Source: Cryptomeria japonica (lineage: Eukaryota > Streptophyta > Pinopsida > Cupressales > Cupressaceae). Taken from it: a stretch of 64,000 nt of DNA. The notes under the pieces are model-generated. The model worked only from the letters and a program-made list of their open reading frames with translations, was not told where the DNA came from and searched no databases. Location of the stretch: positions 532,496,291 to 532,560,290 of the forward strand of contig NC_081409.1 in NCBI RefSeq assembly GCF_030272615.1, in the 5' to 3' direction. Positions 22,583-34,433 of this stretch are shown piece after piece (within the stretch, counting starts at the first letter, position 1; every line of letters starts with the position of its first letter). The translations under genes were made by a program, and so were the position numbers.

Positions 22583-25340
22583 ATGCCTGTTGAAACAAGG
22601 TCAAAATCTAAAAAGATGGGCGAACCAACGTATCAACCCATTGACAACATAGCAAATTCACAGTTTCAAACTAGTCAAATAGTGCAAATTGAAGGTTCAT
22701 CAAACACATCATTACCACCATATGGAATGGTTCAACTTGGACCACCTCCATTATATGAACCAATATTTGTACCCATGAAACCAGGACATGGGAGTGTTCC
22801 ACAAACTCCAAGAGGAAGTGCACCTTTCAATTGGAATCAACCAAACTTGCAACATGACATTCAAACTCAAACATTGCATGAGGAACAAACTCTTTTGCAA
22901 GGATTTGGTTCAGATCAAGGCATTCAACAAGAAATGAATCCAAATGTCCAACCAGATTCTTCATCAGATTCTGATGCTTTTGATGATGTTGATATGTTCC
23001 TTCAAGATCCAAAGATGAAAAAAAAGATGGATAAGTTCTTGAACAAGGTCTTTAAAATGTTCCCACAAAAATATCTTAACATGATGAGTAATGTGACCTC
23101 CTCAAACGAGCAAATTAATGTGCAAAAATAGCAAGGTAGTGAGCTGTTAAGTTTCTCTTCACATCCAAATGAAGAAAATGTGCAACAGGAAGTTCAACCT
23201 ACCTTTATGAGTAAACGTGCTTCAAAGGCATTGACAGTGACTTCCGCAAAAGTCACCATTTGAGACAATAAATAATCCATTATTCAATACAACACCTATA
23301 ATGCAAGATCAAATGAAGACTGCACAAATATTGACAACCATCCCTCAACAAGAAGTGGTTCCTTACATGCATAAAATTGGATCAATATCTAAGATGCAAG
23401 AAAGCTTCACGACTAGAATGCCTGATATCACCAATGTCCAAAACAATTCCACGATGCAAAAAAGTTCTTATGTCCTGTTAAGCTCAATATATTTGCCAAA
23501 CACTATTGTGATAGATCCTTCGATAATGGTGACACAAACAACTACGGATAGTGGTTTGCACCAACAACAATTGTTGCAACAATTGAGTAATACACAAAAG
23601 GTACAATCGAATGTGCAAACAAGCAATGTACAACAACAACAATATCACATTCGACAACAAATTGCAGTGCTTTCGGCACCATTACAAGTTAATGCAAACT
23701 TGCAACCATCACAATGGATTGGACAAACAACACAGCAAGTTAATGCAAGTGCTATACACCATCTTAAGGAGAAACAACAAAAACCACCTAAACAAAGTTT
23801 TTTGCAAATGATGGGATATACACCACGACAACAATTGGCACAAAGTCAACAAATTCTGATTCATCAACATCAACAACATGTGCCTCAATATGTGCCAAGG
23901 CAAACAAGCTATCATACTTCACAACCATAATTGGCGCCTGTGCAATATCAACAACATACTCAATTGCAATATCAACCTAGGCTACAAGAAGCACAACAAC
24001 AAGGTCGATATCAAGGCATGGCACAACCACAACAACAAGAGATGTACCAAGAACATTATATGCTGGAGACACCAAAAACAGCCATTTCAGAACATCAACA
24101 ACCGATCAGAAATATGATGTATCGACAAAAAGTACCTAACGGGATTAATGATGGACCTCAAAAATCTGATACAATTGCGCAACAACTTGAGAAATTGCAA
24201 CGACAAGTTGACGCATTAGAAACTAAAGGAACAAAGAAATTGTATATAGATCAGGATTTATGTCCTAATCCATTTGACAAGAGCTTATACATGCCTCCAT
24301 TCCCTAAGCATTTTGAAGCACCTAATTTTGAGAAATATAAAGGGAATGGCAATCCAAAAGATCACATTCGAGCATTTTTTGTGGCATGTACTGAAGTGAG
24401 CTATGAGGAGACATATTTAATGCGATTATTTGCACGAAGTCTCACGGGACAAGCCATGGATTGGTATTTGCATCTGCCAGGAAATATAAAGACTTGGTTT
24501 GAATTGGCTCAAAAGTTTATATCTCACTTCGCATTCAACATTGATAGTGACGTGACCATGTCAGATTTATGCAACACTAAGCAAAAGCAAGGTGAACTGT
24601 TAGTGACTTTCTTGCAATGATGGCGAAGCTTGTATAGTCATTCTTCTCTAGATATACCTGAAGAACAACAAGTGAATCTGTTTATCCAAAATTTGGTCCC
24701 AGAAATGATGTACGAACTTAAATTGAAAAGTCCCAGTACTATTGAGAAACTCATTAAGAAAGGGATGAATATTGAAACTGCTCTTGTAGCTAAGGGAATC
24801 ATTAAGCTTAACAAAGATAGTGACAACATGAACAATTCAGGGGACAGAAATAGATTTGGGTATAAGAACAATAATGTCACTAATGATGGAGTTGTTGATG
24901 CAAGAGCGGTGAATACAAATCAACCCCCATTCATGATCAAGAAATTGAGTGTTCCTAATATGTCAACTATGGAACAAAATCGAACACCAGTGGGCAATGT
25001 TACTCAACAGCCACAATACCAACAACATCTCCAACAATATAATCAACAACAAGGCTAGCTCCAAAGCCAGTAGCGCAAACCTTTCTGATCAAGGGATGGG
25101 CCTCCTTGACAATTTACACCATTGGGAGAGCCTATTGAGTCGGTAATGAAACAATTAATATAAGCAAAATTTATTAAGCTACCAGATATCAAGGCAGAAC
25201 TAGTGGTAAAACCGCATTGGTGGAATGATAATGCATACTATGAGTATCATCGGTCCAAAGGACATAAAACCACATCATGTTTTCAATTGAAACATATGAT
25301 TCAATATTTGTTAGAGCAAGGAGTAATTGAGGTAGATCCA
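22583..25340 (+). pseudogene. Gag of element F
   Basis: The likely start is ATG at 22583 (MPVETRSKSKK), not the upstream TTG. A Gln-rich stretch (23300-24130, many QQQ runs) precedes the capsid-like retrotransposon gag domain at 24240-24800: PFDKSLYMPPFPKHFE, DHIRAFF, YLMRLFARSLTGQAMDWY, DLCNTKQKQGE. The in-frame TGA at 24618 falls in FLQ-stop-WR. The zinc finger near 25230-25300 reads YYEYHRSKGH...C, with the first Cys replaced by Tyr (codon TAT). Frame changes near 23130-23300, 23930 and 25060-25200 break it further. Gag would form the virus-like particle. Confidence 0.88.
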
Positions 25341-25659
25341 CCCCATGCGACCTCTAACACTGATCATACTATTTTCAAAACTCCTTTGCTTGATCATGAC
25401 AAGGGTAAAGCGTCTTCTTCAAACTTTCCCCAAACAACAAATTATGTGAATACTGGTTATAACGATGTCATCAATTGTTTCAGAGTGTCAAATGAGTATG
25501 TTTCTACCCTAAGAATAAAGGAACAAGATCCTTCTTGCACGGTCACCACTCGTCGATCTAAAATAGTCCTAAAAGGAGCTCCTACAGCTCCTTCCAAACC
25601 AGCTCCTACAAGTCAGTATAATCTCTTGGATCATCTAGGAAAGACACCTACACAAATAT

Positions 25660-26280
25660 CAATCCTTGAGTTGTTGAAAATGTCTCCCATGCATCGTACA
25701 GTCCTAGATAAAGCTTTAATTGAGTCCATTGTCCTGACAGATATTGATGTTGACCAGTTTCAAGCCCGGATTGGACATCTAGCTATTTCCCAAAATGTCA
25801 CATTTTCTGATAATGATATCTCACCTGATAAGCTCCCTCATAATGAGCCTTTACACCTTGAAGTCTTTGTCCATAATTGCAAAATCTGATGAGTCTTGAT
25901 AGATGGTGGAGCGGGTCTTAATATTTGTACCTTGAGAGTGGTCATTGGCCTTGAATATACAGAAAATGACATTGATGCTTCCAGAAGAATAACAATAAAA
26001 GCATATGATGATGCTGAGCGCCCATCCAAAGGGATAATTACATTGCCTATCAAAGTCGGTCCAGTGACAGAAAACACTTTCCTGCAGGTCATGGACCTTG
26101 ATCTTCCTTATAATATGATCCTTGGTCGTCCATGGATCCATGCAATGAAATCAGTTCCATCCACTTATCATCAATGTTTAAAATATCCTTACAATGGAAC
26201 TGAGATAACAATTCCAGGAGATCCTAATCCATTTCAATTTTGTGCTACTCCAAAGGATACCCCTCAACAGTAAGTCCCAG
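25660..26280 (+). pseudogene. Aspartic protease of element F
   Basis: The region includes QISILELLKMSPMHR upstream, then after two consecutive TGA codons (25888-25893) the active site VLIDGGAGLN, the D-G-G variant of D-T/S-G usual in this lineage, followed by KAYDDAERPSKG, ITLPIKVGP and MILGRPWIHAM, the flap and C-terminal elements of the fold. The Asp is kept. The two TGAs separate it from gag, where an Arg or Lys is found in G. It would process the polyprotein. Confidence 0.88.
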
Positions 26281-26289
26281 TCAATAGAG

Positions 26290-27299
26290 AGGCCAAATCA
26301 CATAGTTATGTGGATCCTAATGAATTGTTAGATGCTATCAAAGGAAAATTGAAGATACAGGACCAAGGATGCGGAGAATATTCAATGGATCAAACATTCC
26401 TCATCAGGAATTTACCAACATCTCCAAAATCATATGACAAACCACATTTATTGCAAAAGGAACCTACGGTCGTTATTCAATATCAGCCTCCCACTACATT
26501 TACAAGATGGGGTGAACTTGACAAAGAAACTTTAGATGATGATGTCATAGATTGGCTTTACAAAGATCCAACTGAGACCCCACCTGTCAGGATGCCAGTG
26601 GAATGATACAGCAAAGGATTTACTATGCTGCAAAAGAAAGGATATGACGGTTGTAGTGGCTTAGGCCTGAACAACAATGGAAGGCTAGAACCTATTATAC
26701 CCAAGATGCGACCTCCAACTTTAGGGTTAGGTTTTGTACCATTGCGAATTGGATCCACATCTACCAAAGTGCCCACATGTAGAAAAGGGCATGACTCTGA
26801 TGATGAAATAACACCTGAGGATACCCGACCTGAAATGGATTCCAATGAATGGGAGTGGAGTTCTTTTTCTTCTAGCTCCTATGCCCTTGACAATATTTTC
26901 CTTGACCCTGATAATTTGCCTATGGAAGACAAACATGAAATAACTCCTCTTCCTAAAACATGTCCTCATACTTGGATAGAGTCATTCTGGGATCCAAGCT
27001 CTGAATCAGATACAAGCAGTTCAGATAGTGACACCATAGATGTTTACATCTTTACCATATCAGCCCTTTCTCTCCTTACAAACAATGATGACATGCCCCT
27101 CATCTATCCCCAGCTTATCCAACATGACCAACAAGAACCACTCACATTGGACTGTTTTCAAAATGACGAAGCAATTGTAGAATTCCTTGGACTACGGGAA
27201 GGCATACCACAAGGTGATCATAAGGCAGGATTTGCCATTAACCTAGATTCCACAACATATTTTGGGGAGTCAACTCCATCTTCCAGTCATCAAAATTAA
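26290..27299 (+). pseudogene. G-patch segment and acidic linker of F polyprotein
   Basis: After the protease, translation gives TTFTRWGELDKETLDDDVIDWLYKD and then, past a TGA at 26604, YSKGFTMLQKKGYDGCSGLG, a G-patch motif (glycine-spaced, aromatic start), followed by LEPIIPKMRPPTLGLGFVP. An acidic Ser/Asp-rich linker runs to about 27299. G-patch domains bind RNA or helicases and are known beside retroviral-type proteases. Element G has the same segment at 47817-47960, so it is a lineage feature. Confidence 0.8.
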
Positions 27300-27338
27300 A
27301 ACAGAAAAGAAAAAGTAAAAAATCAAAAGAATAGGTCT

Positions 27339-28960
27339 TTGAGTGAAAACCGTAAGGCATTCTTTGACCATGAAAAAGTAAAAATAAAAGACGTACCTGT
27401 GGGTGAAAACCTCTCTGAGGCACCCAAAGGTGGAAGAGTGGACATACCCCTATCAAGTCAGGACAAATCAACATTGCTTGTGGAAATGACCGAGGAAATC
27501 AATTTGGGTACACCTAACAACCCTAAGGTCATTCAATTTGTTGCTTCTTTATCAAAATAGGAAAAGATAGATTTTGTCAATTTCTTTCTTGAGAAGAAGA
27601 TCAACTTTGCATGGTCCTATGCAGACATGTCTGGCCTCAATCTAGAATTAGTCCTTCATCATTTGCCATTGAAAGCTGATGCCAAGCCTGTCAAACAGAA
27701 ACTTAGAAAGATGCATCCCCAGGTGGCTCTTTTGGTCAAGGTGGAACTGAAAAAATTATTAGATGTGGGCTTCATTAGACCCATTGATTATGCAGACTGG
27801 ATTTCAGATTAAATACCAGTTAGCAAGGTAACTGGGGGCATTAGAATCTGTACAGATTTTAGGGATCTCAATAAAGCATGCCCTAAAGATGATTTTCCAT
27901 TGCCAAATATCGACATCATAGTTGACATGACTACTAGATATGAGATGCTCTCATTGATGGATGGTTTCTTCGGCTATAACCAAATTCGCATTTCTCCTAA
28001 AGATCAGCATAAGACTGCATTCACATGTGCTTGGGGTACCTATTGTTGGAATGTGATGCCCTTCGGTCTTAAAAATGCAGGTGCAACATATCAAAGAGCA
28101 ATGACAACAATTTTTCATGATTTCATGCATACTTTGAAGGAGGACTATGTTGATGACTTATTATGCAAATCTGTCACAAGAGATAGTCATTTAGCCATCT
28201 TGGGCCCAATCTTTGACTGAATGGAGACTTACAAGCTTAGACTCAATCCAAAGAAGTGTGTCTTTGGTGTCACAGCCAAAAAATTACTAGGGTACATTGT
28301 TTCTCACAGAGGCATTGAAGTTGACCCTACCAAGGTTAAAGCAATAATGGATATGCCTCCTCCTTCTAATCTCCTTCAACTACGCAGTCTGCAAGGAATG
28401 CTCCAGTCCATCCACTGATTTATAGCTCAATTGGTCGACAAATGTCATCCATTCCAGCATCTACTGCATAAAGGTGTCACTTTTAAATGGATTGAGCAAT
28501 GTCAATCAGCCTTTCAAGCTCTCAAAGACTATATGCTGTCGCCGCCTATCCTAATGCCTCCTATAGAAGGAAAGCCATTTTTATTGTATATTTCTGCAAC
28601 TGAAATGGCACTAGGAGTTCTCTTGGCCCAACAAGATGAGAATGACAAAGAGCGAGCTATTTATTATATCAGCTAGACACTAGTAGGCTATGAGTTGAAT
28701 TATTCAACTATTGAAAGGGCATGCTTAGCAGTGGTATTTGAAACACAAAAGCTTCGACATTATATGTTAAATCACCAAACATTGCTAGTTGCAAAAATTG
28801 ATCCCTTAAAATACTTGCTTAGCCGAGCAGCTTTGACGGGTCGCCTAGCAAAGTGGGTTATGATCCTCAGTGAATTTGATATTGAGTATATGGAGTGAAA
28901 GGCAATAAAAGGACAAGTCATAGCAGATCAACTTGCAGAGGCTCATATTTATGATGATCA
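27339..28960 (+). pseudogene. Reverse transcriptase and first RNase H of element F
   Basis: RT motifs in order: PVKQKLRKMHPQVALLVK, ICTDFRDLNKACPKDDFPLP, LMDGFFGYNQIRI, WNVMPFGLKNAGATYQR, the catalytic YVDD near 28150, and RLNPKKCVFGV. The connection and first RNase H follow (FKWIEQCQSAF, LLYISATEMALGVLLAQ, ERACLAVVFETQKLRHY, LAKWVMILSEFDIEY). Stops at 27559, 27811, 28219, 28417, 28674 and 28897 split it; several are TGA where G has Arg. The palm motif is intact. The first RNase H of Tat elements is usually degenerate. Confidence 0.9.
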
Positions 28961-28967
28961 TCCCATA

Positions 28968-29500
28968 TTGACCGATTTTCCAGATGAATCAGTCTTTTCT
29001 CTCACATCTTCTAATGAATGGAAGTTATACTTTGATGGGTCCCATACCAAGTTCGGATCTGGAGTAGGCATCTTGTTTGTCACCCCTCAAGGTGATGCTA
29101 TTCCCAAGTCCTACAGAATAACTTTTCATTGTACCAATAACATTGCAGAGTATGAAGCACTGGTCATAGGACTCTGAGTAGTGGTCCACTGGAACATCAT
29201 GCATTTGCAAGTCTATGGAGATTCTCAATTAGTCATCCGACAAGTGAATGATGACTACGAAACAAAAGATGAAAAGATTATTCCCTATAAGCATATGGTA
29301 GATTTCTTCAAGACAAAATTCACAGCTATCCATTTCAGTCAAGTTCCAAGAATGCAAAACAAGTCGGCAAATGCAATGGCTACGATTGCTTCCATGTTAA
29401 ATATGCCCCACAATATGGACAAATGTGATTTTTTAGTCAAACAATTGCTGGTTCCTTCTTTTGACATTCCTACAGCGGATGTGATGTGCATTCTTGTTGG
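28968..29500 (+). pseudogene. Archaeal-type RNase H of element F
   Basis: KLYFDGSHTKFGSGVG (first Asp), NNIAEYEALVIGL (Glu) and LQVYGDSQLVIRQ (Asp) are the catalytic series of the archaeal-type RNase H acquired by the Tat lineage in addition to its own RNase H. A TGA at 29178 interrupts it. It would degrade the RNA strand of the hybrid during reverse transcription. The linker (DADVMCILVGPNSPWY-like) leads into integrase. Confidence 0.85.
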
Positions 29501-30773
29501 TCCCAACTCCCCATGGTACAGTGACGTATATCAATATTTGAAGTCCCAAACCTTACCACCTAACCTTTCTGCTAACCAACGCCGAGCCTTCATCCGACAG
29601 ACAACCAAATATGTCATCATCACCGAAACCCTTTACCGTCATTCCTTTGACCATACCCTCCTCAGGTGTTTGGATTCTGACGAAGCACAAATGGCTTTAC
29701 ACGAGGTTCATGATGGTATATGTGGGGGCCATTTCAATGGTCTAAGCTTAGCCAAAAAGTTGATTCGTGCTGGGTATTATTGACCCACTCTGGAAAAAGA
29801 TGTTCACAATTTTGTTAAGAAGTGCTACAAGTGCCAGATCCATGGAAATTATATTCATGCACCAGCCCAAGAGCTTCATTCTGTCATATCTTTGTGGCCC
29901 TTTTCTCAATGGGGATTGGATCTTATTGGCAAGATTCACCCGACATCTGCAAATGGACACAAGTTCATCATTACAGCCACAGAGTATTTTACAAAATGGA
30001 TCGAAGCTATCCCCATGACCTATATCACTGGTGTGCAAATTTCAAAATTCCTATTGAATTATATCATATGCCGGTATGGGGTTCCCCTTGCCATAGTCAT
30101 AGATAATGGTCATCCCTTCAAGAATAAGGATGTCAAGGAACTCTGTGAAAAGTTTCATATCCAACAACGTTTCTCTAGTCCATACTATGCACAGGGGAAT
30201 GGTCAAGCTGAAGCATCAAATAAGACCATTATCAAGATCCTGAAGAAGGTTGTCAATGACACTGGTCGAGATTGGCATGTACAGTTGAATCCAGCACTAT
30301 GGGCCTATCGCACTTCTATTCGCACACCTACTGGCACAACACCTTATTCCTTGGTGTATGGTGCAGAAGCCATTTTACCTTTGGAAGTGGAGATTCCTTC
30401 CTTGCGTGTTTCCTTGCAACATCTGATTGATGATGAGACACACAGAGTCTCTCGGTTGCATCAGCTTGAGATGTTAGATGAGAAACGTCAGACAACCCTG
30501 ACACATTTGCAAGCATATCAAAACCATCTCCGTCGCTCTTATAATAAGAAGGTCAAAGGGCGACACTTCAAAGTGGGAGATCTGGTTTTAAAGGCAAATC
30601 CCAAGAATGCACAGTCTACTGACATCATCAAAGGCAAGTTTGAACCTAATTGGGTTGGGCCTTTCATAGTAACTGTAGCATATGGCTCGGGGGCATATCA
30701 GCTTGCCACCCTAGAGGGTGAACCTTTGTCTGATCCTGTAAATAGCATGCACCTTCGCAAGTACTGGGCATAA
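29501..30773 (+). pseudogene. Integrase of element F (core intact)
   Basis: The zinc finger region includes HEVHDGICGGHF and, after a TGA at 29780 in place of a conserved Trp, CYKCQIHG. The open 293-residue frame 29892-30773 has the catalytic triad in WGLDLIGKIHPTSANG (Asp), VIDNGHPFKN (Asp) and [11 protein letters not shown] (Glu), then [16 protein letters not shown] and a C-terminal FKVGDLVLKANPKN domain ending HLRKYWA. There is no chromodomain. It joins the cDNA into chromosomes. The TGA, and stops upstream, prevent a full polyprotein. Confidence 0.92.
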
Positions 30774-32633
30774 GTTTCTATCAGCACTTCTTCAAGTATG
30801 ATCCTGAAAAAAATACAAAAAAAGTGAAAAAAAGCAAAAAAATACAAAAAAAAGCAAAAAAAAGCAAAAAAATACAAAAAAAGTGAAAAAAAGCAAAAAA
30901 ATACAAAAAAAGTGAAAAAAGCAAAAAAATACAAATAAAGTGAAAAAAGCAAAAAAAAAAACAAAAAAAAGTGAAAAAAGAGCAAAAGAGTAAACAAAAA
31001 TGCTTCGCACTCTAGTGAAAACCTGGCAAACAGGCGCTTTGGGCAAATACCATGGTGAAAACCTGGCAATCAGGCGCTATGAGTAATGAGATTATTGCTC
31101 TGTCATCTATCATGACCTCTAGCTATGCTTTTTCTTGGCCGGTTTATCATGTCTATCTTCGTCTTGACCCAATGTTCTATTCCAGGCTTGTTATTGGTCA
31201 ACATCATTGTCTTGCATACTCCGGTTTCTTGTACATATGTTTTGGTCCCGGTCTATGAATGTCTTTTCGATGCGCATTGGGTGCATTCCCCTTGTCATGA
31301 TCAATCACTGGAACTTTTGCATCCAAAAATGTCCTAAAAAAAAAAAATCTCTTAAAAATCTAAAAATGTCCTGAAAAAATCTCTTAAAAATAAAAAAATG
31401 TCCTGAAATAAAAAAAAAAATTGAAAAATGTCCTGAAAAAATCTCTTAAAAATTGAAAAACGTCCTGAAATAATTCATAAAAAATCAAATAATGTCCTGA
31501 AAAAATCCCTAAAAAGTCATATAAAGTCCTGAAAAAAATGAACAAAAAAAATTGTAAAAAATCGAAAAGCAAAACAAAAACATAAATATCCTCTTGGTGC
31601 ATAAGACAGATCACTGAGCATCCCTCCAACAACATGCAATCACACATTGTGCTTTAATGAAATCATGCGTTAAACAGATGAACTTTTTCAATCAAACCAG
31701 ACATTCAAATTGATCAGAATTGTCATATCAATCAACCTCAACTATCATTCGTCCTTGGCACACTATCATGGGTCTTACACAGGGTGTGGTATACTCAAAA
31801 CTAGACTGTGTCCTGTCTTAGACGGGGTACCGCATTCCCTGAAACTAGACAGCATGATCGTCCTATTAGCACTTTCAACTTTTGACAACGAAGATCAAGG
31901 TGCTTGTTTGATTTGTTGGAATTTGTGCATCTTATCTTTTTATTGATTTATCTTCGATCATGTTCCTATGTTGCTCGATGATGTCACTGAGTGATTTAGA
32001 GTGACCAAGATGGTTCATTGTCTCTTTCTTTTTTGTTGTGATTGCTGTTTGTCTATGATGTGTCTGTCTTTTGCAAAAAGGGTTGCATTTCAGCTTTGGC
32101 CTTCAATGCCATGATGCTACGCATCCATTTTGCTACATTAAAATAAAGGTTCTCACCTACAAAGTGCATTACTGAAAGCAAGTTTTTCTTCGTCTCTAAC
32201 TGTCCTCTATTTCATTTCTTCTTACTAATAGTTCTGCCCTCCCTTTGGATAATCAGTTCGGTCTAGTGCTTCGATATGCTGCATCCTGCATCCATTTGGT
32301 TAGTACATTTGCATTATATCAAGCATCATATCAAGCATTTTATCCATTTCATATTATAAATGCATCAAAAACACATAAAAAATAAAAAATAAAAAAATAT
32401 ATCCATACATGTTCCACAAACATACATCAACAGTGCATAAGTCATCCATACATGGTAAATAACATCAGTCATAACATATTGCATCCCATCATATCTATGC
32501 ATATCATATCATATGTCACAATAATATCAGAGTACAAAATTGGATTGTCTGTCCTAAGTATGGCCCGCAGGCTGACCACAAAATGTCAAACTACATGATG
32601 TCCACTATCTGTCCTAAGGAGCACATGCCTCTT
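30774..32633 (+). other. F spacer between pol and antisense PMD gene
   Basis: No credible gene. It starts with A-rich simple repeats: 30803-31005 (AAAAAATACAAAAAAAGTG-like) and 31325-31570 (TCCTGAAAAAATCTCTTAAAAAT-like units). Between them, 31012-31080, GTGAAAACCTGGCA occurs twice in a conserved block also found in G. The rest is AT-rich with ATCATATCA-type sequence near 32330-32520. Runs of Phe in minus-strand frames here come only from the A-rich repeats. Confidence 0.75.
31012..31079 (+). other. Twice-repeated GTGAAAACCTGGCA block after pol
   Basis: GTGAAAACCTGGCAAACAGG (31013) and a second copy with one change (31052) lie 39 bp apart. In one frame both give (S/G)ENLA(N/I)RR. Element G has the same block, reverse complemented, near 43275-43302, at the same place downstream of integrase. 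Conservation between two diverged families suggests a functional RNA or peptide; which one is unknown. Confidence 0.6.
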
Positions 32634-34433
32634 TCATTGGGTGCTCCCTCTGTCCTCCTCATCCCTTCCATGTCTCGCGGATGATGTCCCTCCTGGTCCT
32701 GGCTGTGGTGGTCTCATAGGTCCACTCACCCCCATGCTACTCAATGACCTCTAAGAGCGTGCCCTGCTCTCTGTCCTCGATCGTGCCTGATATGAAGCTA
32801 CTCTCTGCTCTGGTGGAACTACACTCTCATATAGTGTCCTCCAATGGTGTATCTCCTCTCTGGTCTCTACCAGCATCTGTGCCATCTCCCGTGCACTAGC
32901 ATCCCGAATCGACCCAATATACTCAATGACTCTCTGTTCTTCTCGTTGTGCCTGAGCTATTGCTGCATCTCAAGCCGCTGTGAGTCTGGCTATCTCTGCT
33001 CTGAACTGCTCATGCTCTCTCTCTAAAGTCGCAATGTGATCATGCTGACTCACTATTGTAGCCCTGCACATCTCCATCTCCTCTATCCTAGCTATCTCCG
33101 GCTCTATAGGTATATCCTACAATGCCTCATGCTCACCCGAATTTGGCTCATCCTCGTCATCCCCATCCTCATCATCCTTGTCATCCCCCTCATCCTCATC
33201 ACCACCCTCATCATCCTCATCCTCATCATCTCCATCCTCCTCTCCAATGAGTGGGAAGTCCTCCTGTCGCCTCGGTACTGGAATATCCGGATCTATCAAT
33301 GGCACTGGTCGTCGTCGTGCAAACCATCTCTCATACTCCTCTGTCATCCCGACGTTCGCCACATCTGATCTCCAATCCCACTATCTCTACTATAGCTGGG
33401 TGAAGTCAACATATGCTATGTGTGGCTGAATCATACTCCCCCACTGACTCGTCTCTCTGTGAGATCGGGCAAAGTGTGCAGTCCTCCTAGGTACATCCTG
33501 CCTCTCTCCAAACTGTCATCTGACTCTCTCTGGTAGGTACATCTCAATCACTCTCTGGCAATTCATTGGTCGCCCAATTAGGTACCTCTCCTATCTACAA
33601 TACAATAGCTCATCCCTATCATCTGACCATCTAGGGCAATCACGATATGGCCTCCATGTGAACTCTCTCAGTCTATCTAGCTCATGTCGCCAATACAATA
33701 TGTATCCAAAAGGACCCTATCTCAGTGCTCCCCCATAGCAGTACACATATGGTTGATGTGGTACTACCTATCTCTCTGTAATCGGTCGACATATGGCTAT
33801 GTGCTCAAATGCCCATACCTATAATAGTGTGACTCCATAGCTCAAGGTCTGAACTCCCTGATATGCTATCTGATGCAATTGAAAATATAGCATAGCCAGC
33901 ACACATGGTCCCCATGCATACAATGTACCCTCTGTCACCATCCACTCTAGCACTCTTCCCCATCCAATAGGGAATCCATGTCCTCATCTATCCCCTGCTA
34001 GTAGGCATGCTATCACCACTGCTATCACCACATATCATCGATCGTACTCTGATGCCATGGTCTCCCAGCCAATCTCCCTGTCTACGATATCTAAATCATC
34101 TGCGTCGCACTCAAATAATCTGCACAATGATTCTCTCCTTGTCACTGGGTCATACTCTACCACCTCTCCATGAATTGGAATGCGGAGGATACGCCATACA
34201 TCCTCTAGTGTAACAATCACCTCTCCAGTCGCCAAATGGAATGAGGAAGTTTTTGAATGCCATCACTCTTCCAATGCGGTAAGCAGTCCTGTCTTTGCCC
34301 TAATCTTAGGCATGAATGTGACATAGTATAGTCCTGCTAATGTATCTCTATCCATGCTCCTGAGTCTATGTCGTAGCATGAAGCAGTCAGGTCGGTTCTC
34401 CCGTGTGATCAATGGATACTGTCGACTCTGCAT
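32634..34433 (-). pseudogene. Plant mobile domain (PMD) protein, antisense cargo of F, copy 2 (full length)
   Basis: One frame of exactly 1800 bp from Met at 34433 to a TGA at 32634. It has the mobile domain with LHATGEVIVTLEDVWRIL-like and HGEVVEYDPVTRR stretches, WETMASEYDR, FGYILYWRHELDRLREF, a Glu/Asp run (33160-33240), a coiled-coil part (EIEEMEM-like, TLEREHEQFRAEIARL) and a Pro/Ser/Arg-rich tail. No frameshift is needed, but about a dozen in-frame stops are present; at many, copy 1 has CGA or CAG. The gene runs against pol, between integrase and the 3' LTR, where antisense extra ORFs are known in Tat-lineage elements. The assignment rests on motif pattern, not a search. Confidence 0.8.

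Noticed and set aside
30698-31069. Phe/Leu-rich minus-strand frames resembling membrane proteins
   Set aside because: Produced entirely by A-rich simple repeats behind integrase.
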